Assembly (NCBI GenBank): GCA_045580835.1
Contig: JAZNOM010000125.1
Span: 1-33,363 of the forward strand
DNA: 33,363 bases
Direction of reading: 5' to 3'
DNA from: UMGS902 sp045580835
GTDB lineage: Bacteria; Bacillota; Clostridia; Oscillospirales; CAG-272
The position numbers and the translations under genes are program-made. A model generated the notes under the pieces. The model did not search any database and was not told the origin of the DNA. It saw nothing but the letters and a program-made list of their open reading frames with translations. Each line of letters opens with the position of its first letter. The stretch's first letter is position 1. Positions 13,221-21,939 of the stretch are shown piece after piece.

Positions 13221-14780
13221 TCAGAAGTTGTCGGGTAGGTCGTTTTCAAGCAGAACGACTTTTTTCTTGCCCTCGGAATTGATTGAATTTACAAATGCCA
13301 TTGCATCGTTAAAGGTTTTTGCAACATAGATTTTGCTTTCGTCAAAGCCTGCCGTCTTTGCGCCGCTTACGATAGGCTTTGCCTGACGCTCGCCAACTGC
13401 AACGATATAGTCGCAAACTGCCGCCGCGTTTTTGCCGAGATTGGAATTAAGCTCGTCGCTCTTTTCGCCAAGTTCAATCATACCCGGTGTAACGATGATT
13501 TTTACAGCATCGAAAAGTCCGACGGTACGGAGTGCCGCCGCAGCGCCTGCGGGATTTGAATTGAATGCATCGTCAATAATTATCATGCCGCCGCGGTCGA
13601 TAAGCTCCATGCGGTGAGGCACACATTTGAGGTTTGCAACCGCGCTTTTGAGTTCGGAAAGCGGAATGTCATATGCATCGTTTGCCGCAGCAATCGCGCC
13701 GACGATGTTCACAACGTTAGCTTCGCCGATAAGGCGCGTGCGGTAGGTTTCGCACTCGCCGCCGTGGCAGAGTGTAAATGTTGTTCCTGCACCCGAAACG
13801 GCTATGTCCGTTGCAAAATAATCCGCATCAGGGGTAAGACCGTAAGTGACAGCGTTTCTTGCAGGTCGGTTTTTGTTTATAGTTTCGCTTGAGATGTTTA
13901 TATAGAGCTTGCCATTTTCGGGGACGCCTGCCGCAAGCTCGTATTTTGTGTTGATAATGTTTTGCACCGAGCCAAAGCTTTCTAGGTGCTGCTCGCCTAT
14001 TGAGGTTACAATGCCGCACTGCGGATGAACAATGTCACAAAGCTCCTTGATGTCGCCGACGTATTTTGCACCCATTTCGCAGACGAAGATCTCGTGGGTT
14101 CCGCGCAGAGAGCCGCGTATGGTTTTTACAACGCCCATTGGTGTGTTGTAGCTTTCCGGAGTCATAAGTACATTGTATTTTGCGCCGAGCAACGCGGTGA
14201 GGTAATATTTTACGCTGGTTTTGCCAAATGAACCTGTAATGCCGATGATTTTAAGCCGTGAGTGTGATTTGAGAAGCTTTTTTGCATCGTTAATATAGTA
14301 TCTGCGCACCGCCGCTTCTATGGGAGCGTTGATGATATTTGCAATAATTACTAAAATGGGGGAGAGGAGTGCAAACGCCGCAAGGAGGTAAAACTCCGCC
14401 GCGCCGCCAAGCACTGCCGCTACTGCGCAAATAGCAATAACAACGATAGAGTATGTTGCAAGTAATCTCTTTACTCTTGCGGTGTATACAAGCGGCTTTT
14501 TAGCCTTTTTAGGTGTGTATGTGAGTGATAAAAGTAATGCCGCGATTGCAAAAATAAGGTGCGCGTATGCATAGCCTCGATAGCTCAAAAATGAGCAAGC
14601 AAACGCTGTGCCGCCAAGGATGATGCACGGCAGAACACGCATAAAGTTTTTGCCAAGCCATACAAACTGGACCTTTGCGGTGTATGAATTGAGCTGAAAC
14701 ATATGGGTGAAATAACGCGCCGATAGAATTATGAAAAATGCAAGGCTGACAAAAGCCAGAATTTGTGCAGAAAGTTCCAT
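13221..14780 (-). CDS. murF: MurF-type ligase with N-terminal membrane domain
   Basis: Adds D-Ala-D-Ala to UDP-MurNAc-tripeptide. The Mur ligase core begins near residue 175 with the P-loop ITGSFGKTSVK (about 181-191). The central motif EMGAKYVGDIKEL and VTSIGEQHLESFGS follow, then the C-terminal domain with LIDDAFNSNPAG, where Mur ligases often read YNANP. Unlike the 450-residue soluble MurF, this 519-residue protein starts with about five hydrophobic segments (5-22, 50-65, 72-88, 108-125, 130-152), and the usual N-terminal UMP-binding domain is not apparent. It is therefore probably membrane-attached. It begins 1 nt after the stop of the upstream hydrolase (TGA-T-ATG) with GGAGAA before it, and ddl follows. 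A related Mur-ligase-like amide ligase remains possible, but the ddl neighbour favours MurF. Confidence 0.82.
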   Translation of the reverse strand: MELSAQILAFVSLAFFIILSARYFTHMFQLNSYTAKVQFVWLGKNFMRVLPCIILGGTAFACSFLSYRGYAYAHLIFAIAALLLSLTYTPKKAKKPLVYTARVKRLLATYSIVVIAICAVAAVLGGAAEFYLLAAFALLSPILVIIANIINAPIEAAVRRYYINDAKKLLKSHSRLKIIGITGSFGKTSVKYYLTALLGAKYNVLMTPESYNTPMGVVKTIRGSLRGTHEIFVCEMGAKYVGDIKELCDIVHPQCGIVTSIGEQHLESFGSVQNIINTKYELAAGVPENGKLYINISSETINKNRPARNAVTYGLTPDADYFATDIAVSGAGTTFTLCHGGECETYRTRLIGEANVVNIVGAIAAANDAYDIPLSELKSAVANLKCVPHRMELIDRGGMIIIDDAFNSNPAGAAAALRTVGLFDAVKIIVTPGMIELGEKSDELNSNLGKNAAAVCDYIVAVGERQAKPIVSGAKTAGFDESKIYVAKTFNDAMAFVNSINSEGKKKVVLLENDLPDNF

Positions 14781-14781
14781 A

Positions 14782-15555
14782 TCAGTTCTCCGTTAAAAAG
14801 AATGAGTCTGCAACGCGCAGGAAAAAGGGTGTGTTTTCAAGAAAAGAGAAGTGACTGCCGCCCTCAAGTACCACAAGGCCTGCATCCGGAATTCTTTTTT
14901 CCATGATTTTTGCATCCGAAAGCGGGGTTGCATCGTCTTTGTCGCCCCAAAAAAGCAGTGTGGGTGCAGTTATATTTTTTAAACAATTTGTAAGGTCTTC
15001 GTTAACTGCTAAAACAAGCGTTTTTTTCATAACCTCGCTTGCATTATTAAAATCCGCAGAGCCGCGCTTTTTGCGCCAGTTTTCAATAGCGTTTGGGAAA
15101 AGCTTTTTGAACGGAGGGAGCGACAAAACTTTTCTGCCGCCTTTGTAGCAAAGGAGCGAAAGCTTTTGACCAAGGCTTTTTTTAGGCTTTATTCCTGCCG
15201 CGTCAACAAGGCAGACGCGCTCGATTTCAAACGGTAGATTTGACAGTGAAAACATTTTTATGATAACTCTGCCGCCGTAGGAGTGCCCCATAAGCGAAAC
15301 GGTTTTAAAACCTAAACTTTTTATAAAATCAACAATCAGGCGAGTGCAGTCCTCGACAGAGTAAGGCTCGCTCGGCTGTGCACTTTCGCCAAAGCCGGGC
15401 AGGTCGGGCACTACAACGGTGTAGCCGCTTGAAAGATGCTCGGCAATCGTCGAAAACATCTCCTTGCTGCAACCCCAGCCGTGGAGAATCAAAAGCAGTT
15501 TGCCGCCGCTGCCGTACTCGTTATATGCAATTTTGCCGTTATAGAACCTTGTCAA
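14782..15555 (-). CDS. Alpha/beta hydrolase in the murF-ddl operon
   Basis: 257-residue single-domain alpha/beta hydrolase. The oxyanion motif is LHGWG (about 24-28), the nucleophile elbow is GHSYGG with Ser92, the acid is in LFWGDKD and the histidine in GGSHFSFLE. There is no signal peptide or membrane segment, so it is probably cytosolic. The substrate is unknown. Two starts are possible. TTG 15555 is preferred because GGGAGA lies 9 nt before it, and the protein then begins TRFYNGKIAYNEYG, the usual entry to this fold. ATG 15579 would add 8 residues with a weak ribosome-binding site. It is first in a tight operon with murF and ddl, suggesting a link to envelope metabolism, but no direct evidence. 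Confidence 0.82.
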   Translation of the reverse strand: MTRFYNGKIAYNEYGSGGKLLLILHGWGCSKEMFSTIAEHLSSGYTVVVPDLPGFGESAQPSEPYSVEDCTRLIVDFIKSLGFKTVSLMGHSYGGRVIIKMFSLSNLPFEIERVCLVDAAGIKPKKSLGQKLSLLCYKGGRKVLSLPPFKKLFPNAIENWRKKRGSADFNNASEVMKKTLVLAVNEDLTNCLKNITAPTLLFWGDKDDATPLSDAKIMEKRIPDAGLVVLEGGSHFSFLENTPFFLRVADSFFLTEN

Positions 15556-15594
15556 AGCACCATATCTCCCTGTTTGCATAAAATCTCATTTTAC

Positions 15595-15603
15595 AGTATA
15601 TCA
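15595..15603 (-). promoter_or_regulatory. Extended -10 promoter of the hydrolase-murF-ddl operon
   Basis: The minus strand reads TGATATACT, an extended -10 (TGn-TATACT), with only a weak -35 at 17 nt (TGGCAC). It diverges from the cdaA promoter about 65 nt away. Confidence 0.5.
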
Positions 15604-15665
15604 TGCTTTTTTGGTTTGTGCCACTGTTTTTTGCATATTTTATGATAATTTCCTTAAATTTGCGC

Positions 15666-15694
15666 TTGTATACCTCTAATCTATATGATATAAT
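15666..15694 (+). promoter_or_regulatory. Promoter of the cdaA-ybbR operon
   Basis: TTGTAT (15666-15671), 17-nt spacer, TATAAT (15689-15694) preceded by TGA, giving an extended -10. The leader to GTG 15754 is about 50 nt. Confidence 0.72.
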
Positions 15695-15753
15695 ATAAAA
15701 TACCTATATTATACGCGCGCGTGCGTTTGGATTTTTTGGCGGAGGTAGTTTTC

Positions 15754-16638
15754 GTGCAGGCAGTTTTAGAATTTTTGAAAAGCTTTTTTACAAAAATCGG
15801 TATCCAGTTTGTAAACATAGGCTGGGTGGACATCGCGGATATTATCATACTTGCAACTCTGCTTTTTTATGTATATCGCTTTGTGCGTGACCGCCGTGCT
15901 GGCAAGCTTGCGATAGGTCTTGCCTTTTTGGTGGGGGTTTATGCGATAACTTCTTTGCTTGGAATGCACGCAATGGAGTTTTTGCTTAAAAACATTTTCC
16001 AGGTTGGATTGCTTGCGCTTATTATACTGTTTCAGCCCGAGCTTCGCGATGCGCTTGAGAGAGTGGGTGCTGACCCTCTTCGCTCTATCAAGAGCATGAC
16101 CGAATCAAAGGAGATAAAGGAGCGCACAGAGGTTATTGACAACATCTGTATTGCGGCAGGCGATATGTCGCGCGACCGCACGGGCGCGCTTATAGTAATT
16201 GAGCGCACTACAAAGCTTGGCGACATTATGAAAACCGGCGTTGTGATTGACGCGGTAGTGTCGCAGAGTCTTATCAAGAACATATTTTTCAACAAGGCTG
16301 CACTCCATGACGGTGCGGTGATAGTTTCTGACTACCGCATTGCGGCGGCGGGCTGCTTTTTACCTCTTACGCACAACGCGACAATCAGCAAGGATAAGGG
16401 TACGCGCCACCGTGCCGGCGTTGGTATGAGCGAAGTCAGCGATGCAATAGTCGTTATCGTTTCCGAGGAAACGGGTGAGATTTCACTTGCAATGGATGGA
16501 TGTCTTTACGGCGGACAAAACTATACAACGCTTCGAAAGCAGCTTACCGACCTGCTTCTCGGCGACCTGCAGACTAAAAAGAAGCGTATTTTGAGAAGAA
16601 ACAAGAAAGAGGAGGATGCGGAAAATGGCGGAAATTAA
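15754..16638 (+). CDS. cdaA: Diadenylate cyclase CdaA
   Basis: Makes cyclic di-AMP from two ATP at the membrane. This second messenger controls potassium and osmolyte balance and cell-wall integrity. It is 294 residues. Three membrane helices (about 27-44, 50-70, 76-94) precede the DAC domain (about 110-270), with the catalytic DGA motif at D186-G187-A188 and the RHR motif at 218-220. GTG 15754 is chosen because GGCGGAGGT lies 7 nt upstream; the frame also opens at GTG 15721, but that lies before the ribosome-binding site. It overlaps ybbR by 14 nt. The cdaA-ybbR pair is typical of Firmicutes, where glmM usually follows; here a FAD-dependent protein gene follows instead. Confidence 0.95.
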   Translation: MQAVLEFLKSFFTKIGIQFVNIGWVDIADIIILATLLFYVYRFVRDRRAGKLAIGLAFLVGVYAITSLLGMHAMEFLLKNIFQVGLLALIILFQPELRDALERVGADPLRSIKSMTESKEIKERTEVIDNICIAAGDMSRDRTGALIVIERTTKLGDIMKTGVVIDAVVSQSLIKNIFFNKAALHDGAVIVSDYRIAAAGCFLPLTHNATISKDKGTRHRAGVGMSEVSDAIVVIVSEETGEISLAMDGCLYGGQNYTTLRKQLTDLLLGDLQTKKKRILRRNKKEEDAENGGN

Positions 16639-17920
16639 AAAGCAAGCCGAAAATGAAAAAGGCTTTGTCGCAGATATTCTGCCGCGAATAATCTGTGTCC
16701 TGCTTGCGCTTTTTATCTGGATGTACGTTGTGTTTAACAGCACCCCCGACTATGAAAAGAGCTTTGACGGTATTGCGGTTACTCCTATAAACGCAATGGT
16801 GCTTGATGACCACAATCTCACGGTTTACGGCGACGTTAAGTCAACCGTTGAGATAGTTATTTACGGTGCTCGCGGAGATATCACGGGGTATTCATCTGAA
16901 GATATCAAGGCGACCGTGGATTTTATCGGTATAACCGAGGCCGGAGAGCATAACTTGCCGATAACAATTGAGCTTCCCGAGGGGGCGACTGTTAAAAACT
17001 ATTCGCCCAAAACGGTTACCGTAAACGTTCAGGAGGTTACAGAAAAGGAAGTGCCGCTTGTTGCGATGCCGCAGTACAGTACCCCTTATATCAAGGGTGA
17101 CGCGGTGTGCACTAACACGCTTGGCAAAACCGTGGATAAGGTGACGGTATCAGGTCCTTTGTCCGAACTTAAGCTTATTGACCATGTTGAAGCGCGCCCG
17201 TCATATGACGGTATGCTTACCACGAGCACTACTGCGGTCGGCGTTCCGCTTGTTGCCTGCACCAAGGACGGCACCGAGATTACAAGTCCGTATATCGGTA
17301 TAGTTCCGCAGACCGTTACGGTTGAGATTCCGATTTATGACGAAAAGGAAGTTGAAGTAAAGGTTGAAAGCGACAGCGCGGCGCTTAAAGGTGATATAAA
17401 GAGCATAACCGTATCGCCGTCTAAAATGACCGTGAGAAAAAAGATAGTCCGTGACGTAACGCTTGAAAACGTGACAAGCATAGTGGTTGCAACGTTCAAC
17501 GAGGAAAATATCACGGGTATGGAAAAGAGCGAGGAACTAAAGTTGCCCGTAAAGCTTGAAACGGACTACGAAAACATGAGCGGCTTTGAAACGGTTACCG
17601 CTACCGTTACTTACCGCGAAAACAGTGATACCATTTCTTCCGTAATGTCGTTTGACTGCTCGAACATAAGCATTGATAATCCCGACGGAAAGGCGTTTGA
17701 GCTGCTGACCCGAAAGCTTGAGGTAAAGGTGCGCGTGCCGAAGCTTACCGCGATATCGCTTTCGAGTACATATAATGCGTTTTCGGACTTCTGGCTCGTC
17801 GGTTCGATTGATGCGTTGAAGGACGGCAAGATAAAACTTTCGCTTGATGCACCGAGCAAATACGGCGAAGGAATTGCTCTTGTCGGTGAATACTATGCTG
17901 AGGTAAAGTTGGTTCAATGA
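16625..17920 (+). CDS. cdaR: YbbR-domain protein (CdaR), CdaA regulator
   Basis: 431-residue membrane-anchored protein. One membrane helix (about 17-37, ILPRIICVLLALFIWMYVV) is followed by an extracytoplasmic region of several YbbR-like beta domains (about 45-430, three to four repeats by eye, with recurrent IxVxP..VTV segments). In other Firmicutes CdaR binds and modulates CdaA. ATG 16625 is chosen over ATG 16616 because GGAGG (16611-16615) is 9 nt before the former and directly abuts the latter. It starts inside the cdaA 3' end and its stop overlaps the next gene (ATGA), so all three genes are translationally coupled. Confidence 0.9.
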   Translation: MAEIKKQAENEKGFVADILPRIICVLLALFIWMYVVFNSTPDYEKSFDGIAVTPINAMVLDDHNLTVYGDVKSTVEIVIYGARGDITGYSSEDIKATVDFIGITEAGEHNLPITIELPEGATVKNYSPKTVTVNVQEVTEKEVPLVAMPQYSTPYIKGDAVCTNTLGKTVDKVTVSGPLSELKLIDHVEARPSYDGMLTTSTTAVGVPLVACTKDGTEITSPYIGIVPQTVTVEIPIYDEKEVEVKVESDSAALKGDIKSITVSPSKMTVRKKIVRDVTLENVTSIVVATFNEENITGMEKSEELKLPVKLETDYENMSGFETVTATVTYRENSDTISSVMSFDCSNISIDNPDGKAFELLTRKLEVKVRVPKLTAISLSSTYNAFSDFWLVGSIDALKDGKIKLSLDAPSKYGEGIALVGEYYAEVKLVQ

Positions 17921-19503
17921 CCGAATATATTATAAGCGGTATATCGCTGCCGCTTGATGCGCCACAGAGCGAGGCGACCTTTGCGGCGGCAAAAAAATTG
18001 CGCCGTGCAGGTGTGCGTGCCGAGCATCTTTCGCTCTACCGCCGCAGCGTTGACGCGCGAAATAAAAACGATATAAAGCTTGTGTATTCTGTGCGCTTTT
18101 CGGCAGGCGGTATGCTGAAAAAGGAGATTTGCGCAAAGCTTGGGCTTCAAATTGCCGCATCGGACAGGCTTGATATAAAAAAAGGCAGCGAAAGACTCAA
18201 TGCGCGCCCATATGTTATCGGTATGGGGCCATGCGGACTTTTTGCGGCACTGTTGCTTGCGGAACACGGCTATCGCCCCGTGCTGCTTGAGCGCGGCGGC
18301 GATGTGCAAAGCCGAGTAAAAGCCGTTGATGATTTTTACAAAAGCGGCGTGCTTGACGAAAACTGCAATATCCAGTTTGGCGCAGGCGGCGCGGGTACGT
18401 TTTCAGACGGCAAGCTTGTTACACGCATAAGTGACTCGCGGTGCGCATATGTACTTTCAAAGCTGCACGAGCTTGGCGCGCCTAAAGAGATTTTAACAAT
18501 GGCAAAGCCGCATATAGGCACAGATATTTTGCGCAAAGTGGTTGACAACGCCGCTGCGCGAATTGTCGAAATGGGCGGCGAAATAATGTACAACACCTCG
18601 TTTCTCGGATTTGGCGAGGTGAGGGACGGCGTGCGAAAGATTTTTACATCGCGCGGCGATATGGCGGCATCGGTTACGGTGCTTGCTATCGGTCACAGCG
18701 CGCGCGACACTTACGAAATGTTGCTTTCGCGCGGAACTTCCATCGAAGCAAAGGACTTTTCCGTGGGGTTCCGCATAGAGCATCTCAAAGAGGATATCGA
18801 CGCGGCGCTTTACGGCTCCTTTGCAGGGCATAAGGCACTTCCGTATGCCGAATACAACCTTTCGTACAACACAAAAAGCCGCGGTGTGTACACGTTTTGC
18901 ATGTGTCCCGGCGGCGAGGTGGTTGCCGGTGCGTCAGAACGTGGCGCGCTTTGCGTAAACGGCATGAGCCACTATGCAAGGAACGGCAGAAATTCAAACA
19001 GCGCAGTCTGCGTTTCGGTATTCAAGGGCGACTACGGCGGTACGGCAAGAGAAGCCATTGAGTTTCAGCGCACTTTGGAGCGTGCGGCGTTTGCCGCAGG
19101 CGGCGGTGACTACAGCGCGCCCGTTTCAAGTGTAGGCAGATTTTTAGGCACTTCAAATGAGTACGGCAGGGTAAAACCTACGTATATGGACGGCAAGGTT
19201 AAAGAGGCCGACCTAAAAACACTTTTGCCAAAGGAGCTTTGCGACACACTTTCGGCAGGGCTTTGCGATTTTGGCAGAAAAATCAAAGGATTTGACTCTC
19301 CTCATGCAATGCTTTCGGGGCTTGAAACGCGCACAAGTGCGCCGCTCCGCATTTTGCGAGGAGAAGAGCTCACCATAGTGGGTGAGAGCGACATTTACCC
19401 CGGCGGCGAGGGGGCAGGATACGCAGGCGGCATTACCTCCGCCGCGGTTGACGGCATAAAAATCGCCGAGAAGATTATTGGAAGATACAGACCTATGGAA
19501 TAG
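17917..19503 (+). CDS. FAD-dependent dehydrogenase-like protein (COG2509 type)
   Basis: 528-residue cytosolic flavoprotein of unknown reaction. An N-terminal domain of about 95 residues carries a basic RRSVDAR stretch. The dinucleotide fold follows, with GMGPCG (102-107) and the acidic end of strand 2 (LLERG). Then comes the family hallmark NIQFGAGGAGTFSDGKL (about 149-165). The C-terminal GESDIYPGGEGAGYAGGITSAAVDG closes the FAD site. These features match the uncharacterised NAD(FAD)-utilising dehydrogenases grouped as COG2509. Its ATG overlaps the ybbR stop by 4 nt, so it is expressed with the c-di-AMP genes; whether that reflects a functional link is unknown. The annotation is firm at family level only. 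Confidence 0.88.
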   Translation: MTEYIISGISLPLDAPQSEATFAAAKKLRRAGVRAEHLSLYRRSVDARNKNDIKLVYSVRFSAGGMLKKEICAKLGLQIAASDRLDIKKGSERLNARPYVIGMGPCGLFAALLLAEHGYRPVLLERGGDVQSRVKAVDDFYKSGVLDENCNIQFGAGGAGTFSDGKLVTRISDSRCAYVLSKLHELGAPKEILTMAKPHIGTDILRKVVDNAAARIVEMGGEIMYNTSFLGFGEVRDGVRKIFTSRGDMAASVTVLAIGHSARDTYEMLLSRGTSIEAKDFSVGFRIEHLKEDIDAALYGSFAGHKALPYAEYNLSYNTKSRGVYTFCMCPGGEVVAGASERGALCVNGMSHYARNGRNSNSAVCVSVFKGDYGGTAREAIEFQRTLERAAFAAGGGDYSAPVSSVGRFLGTSNEYGRVKPTYMDGKVKEADLKTLLPKELCDTLSAGLCDFGRKIKGFDSPHAMLSGLETRTSAPLRILRGEELTIVGESDIYPGGEGAGYAGGITSAAVDGIKIAEKIIGRYRPME

Positions 19504-19562
19504 GGACGCGGGAAAACCTTTTGTAAAAAGTTTTCCCTGCACCCTTTCAAAAACTTTTGAAA
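19504..19562 (+). repeat. Intergenic hairpin pair, related to the terminator at 30588-30630
   Basis: Hairpin GGGAAAAC/GTTTTCCC (19510-19517 with 19530-19537) and then TTTCAAAA/TTTTGAAA (19545-19562). The first resembles the 30588-30630 hairpin in sequence (GGGAGAA...TTCTCCCTGC), with a paired A-T to G-C change in the stem. There is no T-run here, so termination is uncertain. The rest of the 138-nt gap before recJ holds a small GTGAC/GTCAC inverted repeat and no clear promoter. Confidence 0.6.
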
Positions 19563-19641
19563 CAGTTTATCATCTTTGCTTTCGTGACTGCGTCAGTGTC
19601 ACTTAACTTTGTTTATTATTAAAAATTGGAGATATATTAAA

Positions 19642-21783
19642 ATGCAAAAGAGATGGAATGTACTCGGCAAGCGCGACAGCGCTACCGAGGCTCTTGCGCG
19701 CGACCTTGGCATAGGTACGCTTGCTGCGGGACTGCTTTGCAACCGCGGCTATACCACAAGGGAAGCGGCAGAGCGATTTATTCACATGGAGGAGGAGCTT
19801 CTCCATTCACCCATGCTGCTTCGCGATATGGGAAAAGCGGTTGAGCGCATAAAAGAGGCACTCGCCAACAAAGAACGCATCGTTATTTACGGCGACTATG
19901 ACGTTGACGGTGTTACCTCTGTGACGATCCTTTACCTTTATCTTGAGGATAAGGGTGCGGATGTCGGATATTACATACCCAACCGTATGGGAGAGGGTTA
20001 CGGCATGAGCGAAGGCTCGCTCGACCACCTCATTGATGACGGCGCAAACCTTATTGTAACCGTTGACACGGGCATTACTGCAAACGCAGAGGTTGCACAC
20101 GCCTCTTCCCGCGGCACTGATGTTGTTGTCACCGACCACCACGAGTGCCACGGCGACCTGCCAAACGCGGTTGCGGTTGTCAACCCTCGCCGTCCTGACT
20201 GTGACTATCCTTTCAAGGAGCTTGCAGGTGTTGGCGTTGTGTTCAAACTGCTTTGCGCGTTTGAAGCAAACTATGAAAATATCAGCGAGCAGGAGGCGGT
20301 GCGCCGCATTTGCGAGAAGTACGCTGATCTCGTTGCTATCGGTACAATTGCCGACGTTATGCCTATTAAGGACGAAAACCGACTTATCGTTGCATACGGA
20401 CTTAACAAGATTGAAAAGGCAGAGCGTATGGGACTCACCGCGCTTTGCGAGGCGGTTTCGCGCAAGCCCGACGGCAAGGTTGCGCCGCGCGCTCCAAAAA
20501 TCACGTCAAGCTTTGTCGGCTATACTCTTGCGCCCCGCATCAACGCGGCAGGCAGAATAAGCTCGGCAAGCCTTGCGGTAGAGCTGTTTCTCACCTCCTC
20601 GCGCGAAAAGGCTGACGAACTTGCGGCTCGTCTTTGCGACATCAACCGCGAGCGTCAAAGCGAGGAAAATCGCATTGCGCTTGAGGCGTATGCAAAAATT
20701 GAGGCGAGCCATGACTTTGAAAAGAACCCTGTTATCGTGCTTGAGGCGGATAGCTGGCATCACGGTGTTATCGGTATCGTGGCTTCGCGAATTACCGAAA
20801 AATACGGACTGCCTTCAATTCTCATTTCGTTTGACGGCGCGCAGAGCGACGGAAACGTGGATATCGGCAAGGGCAGCGGCAGAAGCGTAAAGGGACTCAA
20901 CCTTGTTGATGCGCTTGTGCATTGCGGCGACCTGCTTGAAAAATACGGCGGTCACGAGCTTGCCGCCGGACTCAGCGTGCGCCGCGAAAATATTGATGCT
21001 TTCCGTGAGAAAATCAACGCGTATGCGCGTGAGAATTTCTCACATGAGGACCTTGTTCCAACCCTCGACGCCGATTTTGAAATCGGCGCTCACGAGGTTA
21101 ATATTCAAAATGCTGACGAGCTTCGCATTCTTGAGCCTTACGGAGTTTCAAACCCCGTGCCTTCGTTTGTGCTTCGCAATATGCGTGTCGGCGATGTGCA
21201 GTCAATAAGCTTTGGCAAGCACACCAAGATTTTGCTTGAGAGAAGCGGCATGCCGTCGCTCACTGCAATGTATTTTTCTCGCGCCCCCAAGGATGCTGAG
21301 GTTTACATCGGTGACACCGTTGACGTTTTTGCAACGATGGATATAAACGAGTTTGGCGGTCAGCGAACTGCACAGCTTATCGTGCGTGACATCCGCATCT
21401 CGGAGAGCGAGGCTGAAAAATACAGCGCGCTTAAGGCACGCTATGATGAAATCTGGGCAGGCGGTGCAATCGCGGCCAACGAGGATGTAATTCCCGCGCG
21501 TGACGATTTTGCAATCGTTTACAACTTCATTCGCCGCCGTTTGCGCTTTGGTGAGGAAGTGTTCACCGTGCGCGAAATGTTGCTTCGCGAGGAGCCGCTC
21601 TCCTCTCTCGGATATATCAAGCTTCGCTTCATCATCAATGTTTTGCTTGAAATGAACATTGTGGGCGTTGAGGAAGTCGGCGATGAAAAATATCTGTTCA
21701 AGCTACACTATCAAAGCAAGCACGCCGACCTTGAAAAATCCGCGCTTCTCCGCCGCCTTCGCGTGCAGCAGAGAAAAGCGTAA
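19642..21783 (+). CDS. recJ: Single-stranded-DNA exonuclease RecJ
   Basis: 5'-3' exonuclease used in recombination and base-excision repair. It is 713 residues, longer than the E. coli enzyme (577) but within the Firmicutes range. DHH-family motifs: YGDYDVDG (83-90), VTVDTGIT (about 139-146) and DHHECH (165-170). The DHHA1 part contains the NAAGRISSA-type motif near residues 304-313 and GSGRS near 415. A C-terminal OB-fold and an extra helical tail (about 600-713) follow. The frame opens at 19609, but ATG 19642 is chosen because TTGGAG lies 10 nt upstream. The following relA gene is separated by repeat copy B. Confidence 0.93.
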   Translation: MQKRWNVLGKRDSATEALARDLGIGTLAAGLLCNRGYTTREAAERFIHMEEELLHSPMLLRDMGKAVERIKEALANKERIVIYGDYDVDGVTSVTILYLYLEDKGADVGYYIPNRMGEGYGMSEGSLDHLIDDGANLIVTVDTGITANAEVAHASSRGTDVVVTDHHECHGDLPNAVAVVNPRRPDCDYPFKELAGVGVVFKLLCAFEANYENISEQEAVRRICEKYADLVAIGTIADVMPIKDENRLIVAYGLNKIEKAERMGLTALCEAVSRKPDGKVAPRAPKITSSFVGYTLAPRINAAGRISSASLAVELFLTSSREKADELAARLCDINRERQSEENRIALEAYAKIEASHDFEKNPVIVLEADSWHHGVIGIVASRITEKYGLPSILISFDGAQSDGNVDIGKGSGRSVKGLNLVDALVHCGDLLEKYGGHELAAGLSVRRENIDAFREKINAYARENFSHEDLVPTLDADFEIGAHEVNIQNADELRILEPYGVSNPVPSFVLRNMRVGDVQSISFGKHTKILLERSGMPSLTAMYFSRAPKDAEVYIGDTVDVFATMDINEFGGQRTAQLIVRDIRISESEAEKYSALKARYDEIWAGGAIAANEDVIPARDDFAIVYNFIRRRLRFGEEVFTVREMLLREEPLSSLGYIKLRFIINVLLEMNIVGVEEVGDEKYLFKLHYQSKHADLEKSALLRRLRVQQRKA

Positions 21784-21924
21784 GAAACGAGAGGCGTACT
21801 TTCTTAAGAAGAAAGTACCAAAGAATAACTGAAGAAGTTTTAATAAGTAGCCGTGGCTACTGATAATTATTTTTCACCAAAAAGGTTTGGAGAGTATGAG
21901 AACCTTTCCTTAAAAGGTTCTCAT
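21784..21924 (+). repeat. Interspersed three-hairpin repeat, copy B
   Basis: Begins GAAACGAGAGG right after the recJ stop. Hairpin 1: GTACTTTCTT/AAGAAAGTAC (21796-21818). Hairpin 2: GTAGCC/GGCTAC (21847-21860). Hairpin 3: ATGAGAACCTTT/AAAGGTTCTCAT (21896-21924). Relative to copy A, hairpin 1 has one and hairpin 3 two compensated base-pair changes. It ends 15 nt before the relA start. Confidence 0.9.
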
Positions 21925-21939
21925 GGTATATATTTACCT

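Noticed and set aside
21853..21939. 29-codon N-terminal extension of RelA starting at GTG 21853
   Set aside because: The extension is encoded by the interspersed repeat, and the resulting residues are not RelA-like; ATG 21940 matches the family N-terminus.
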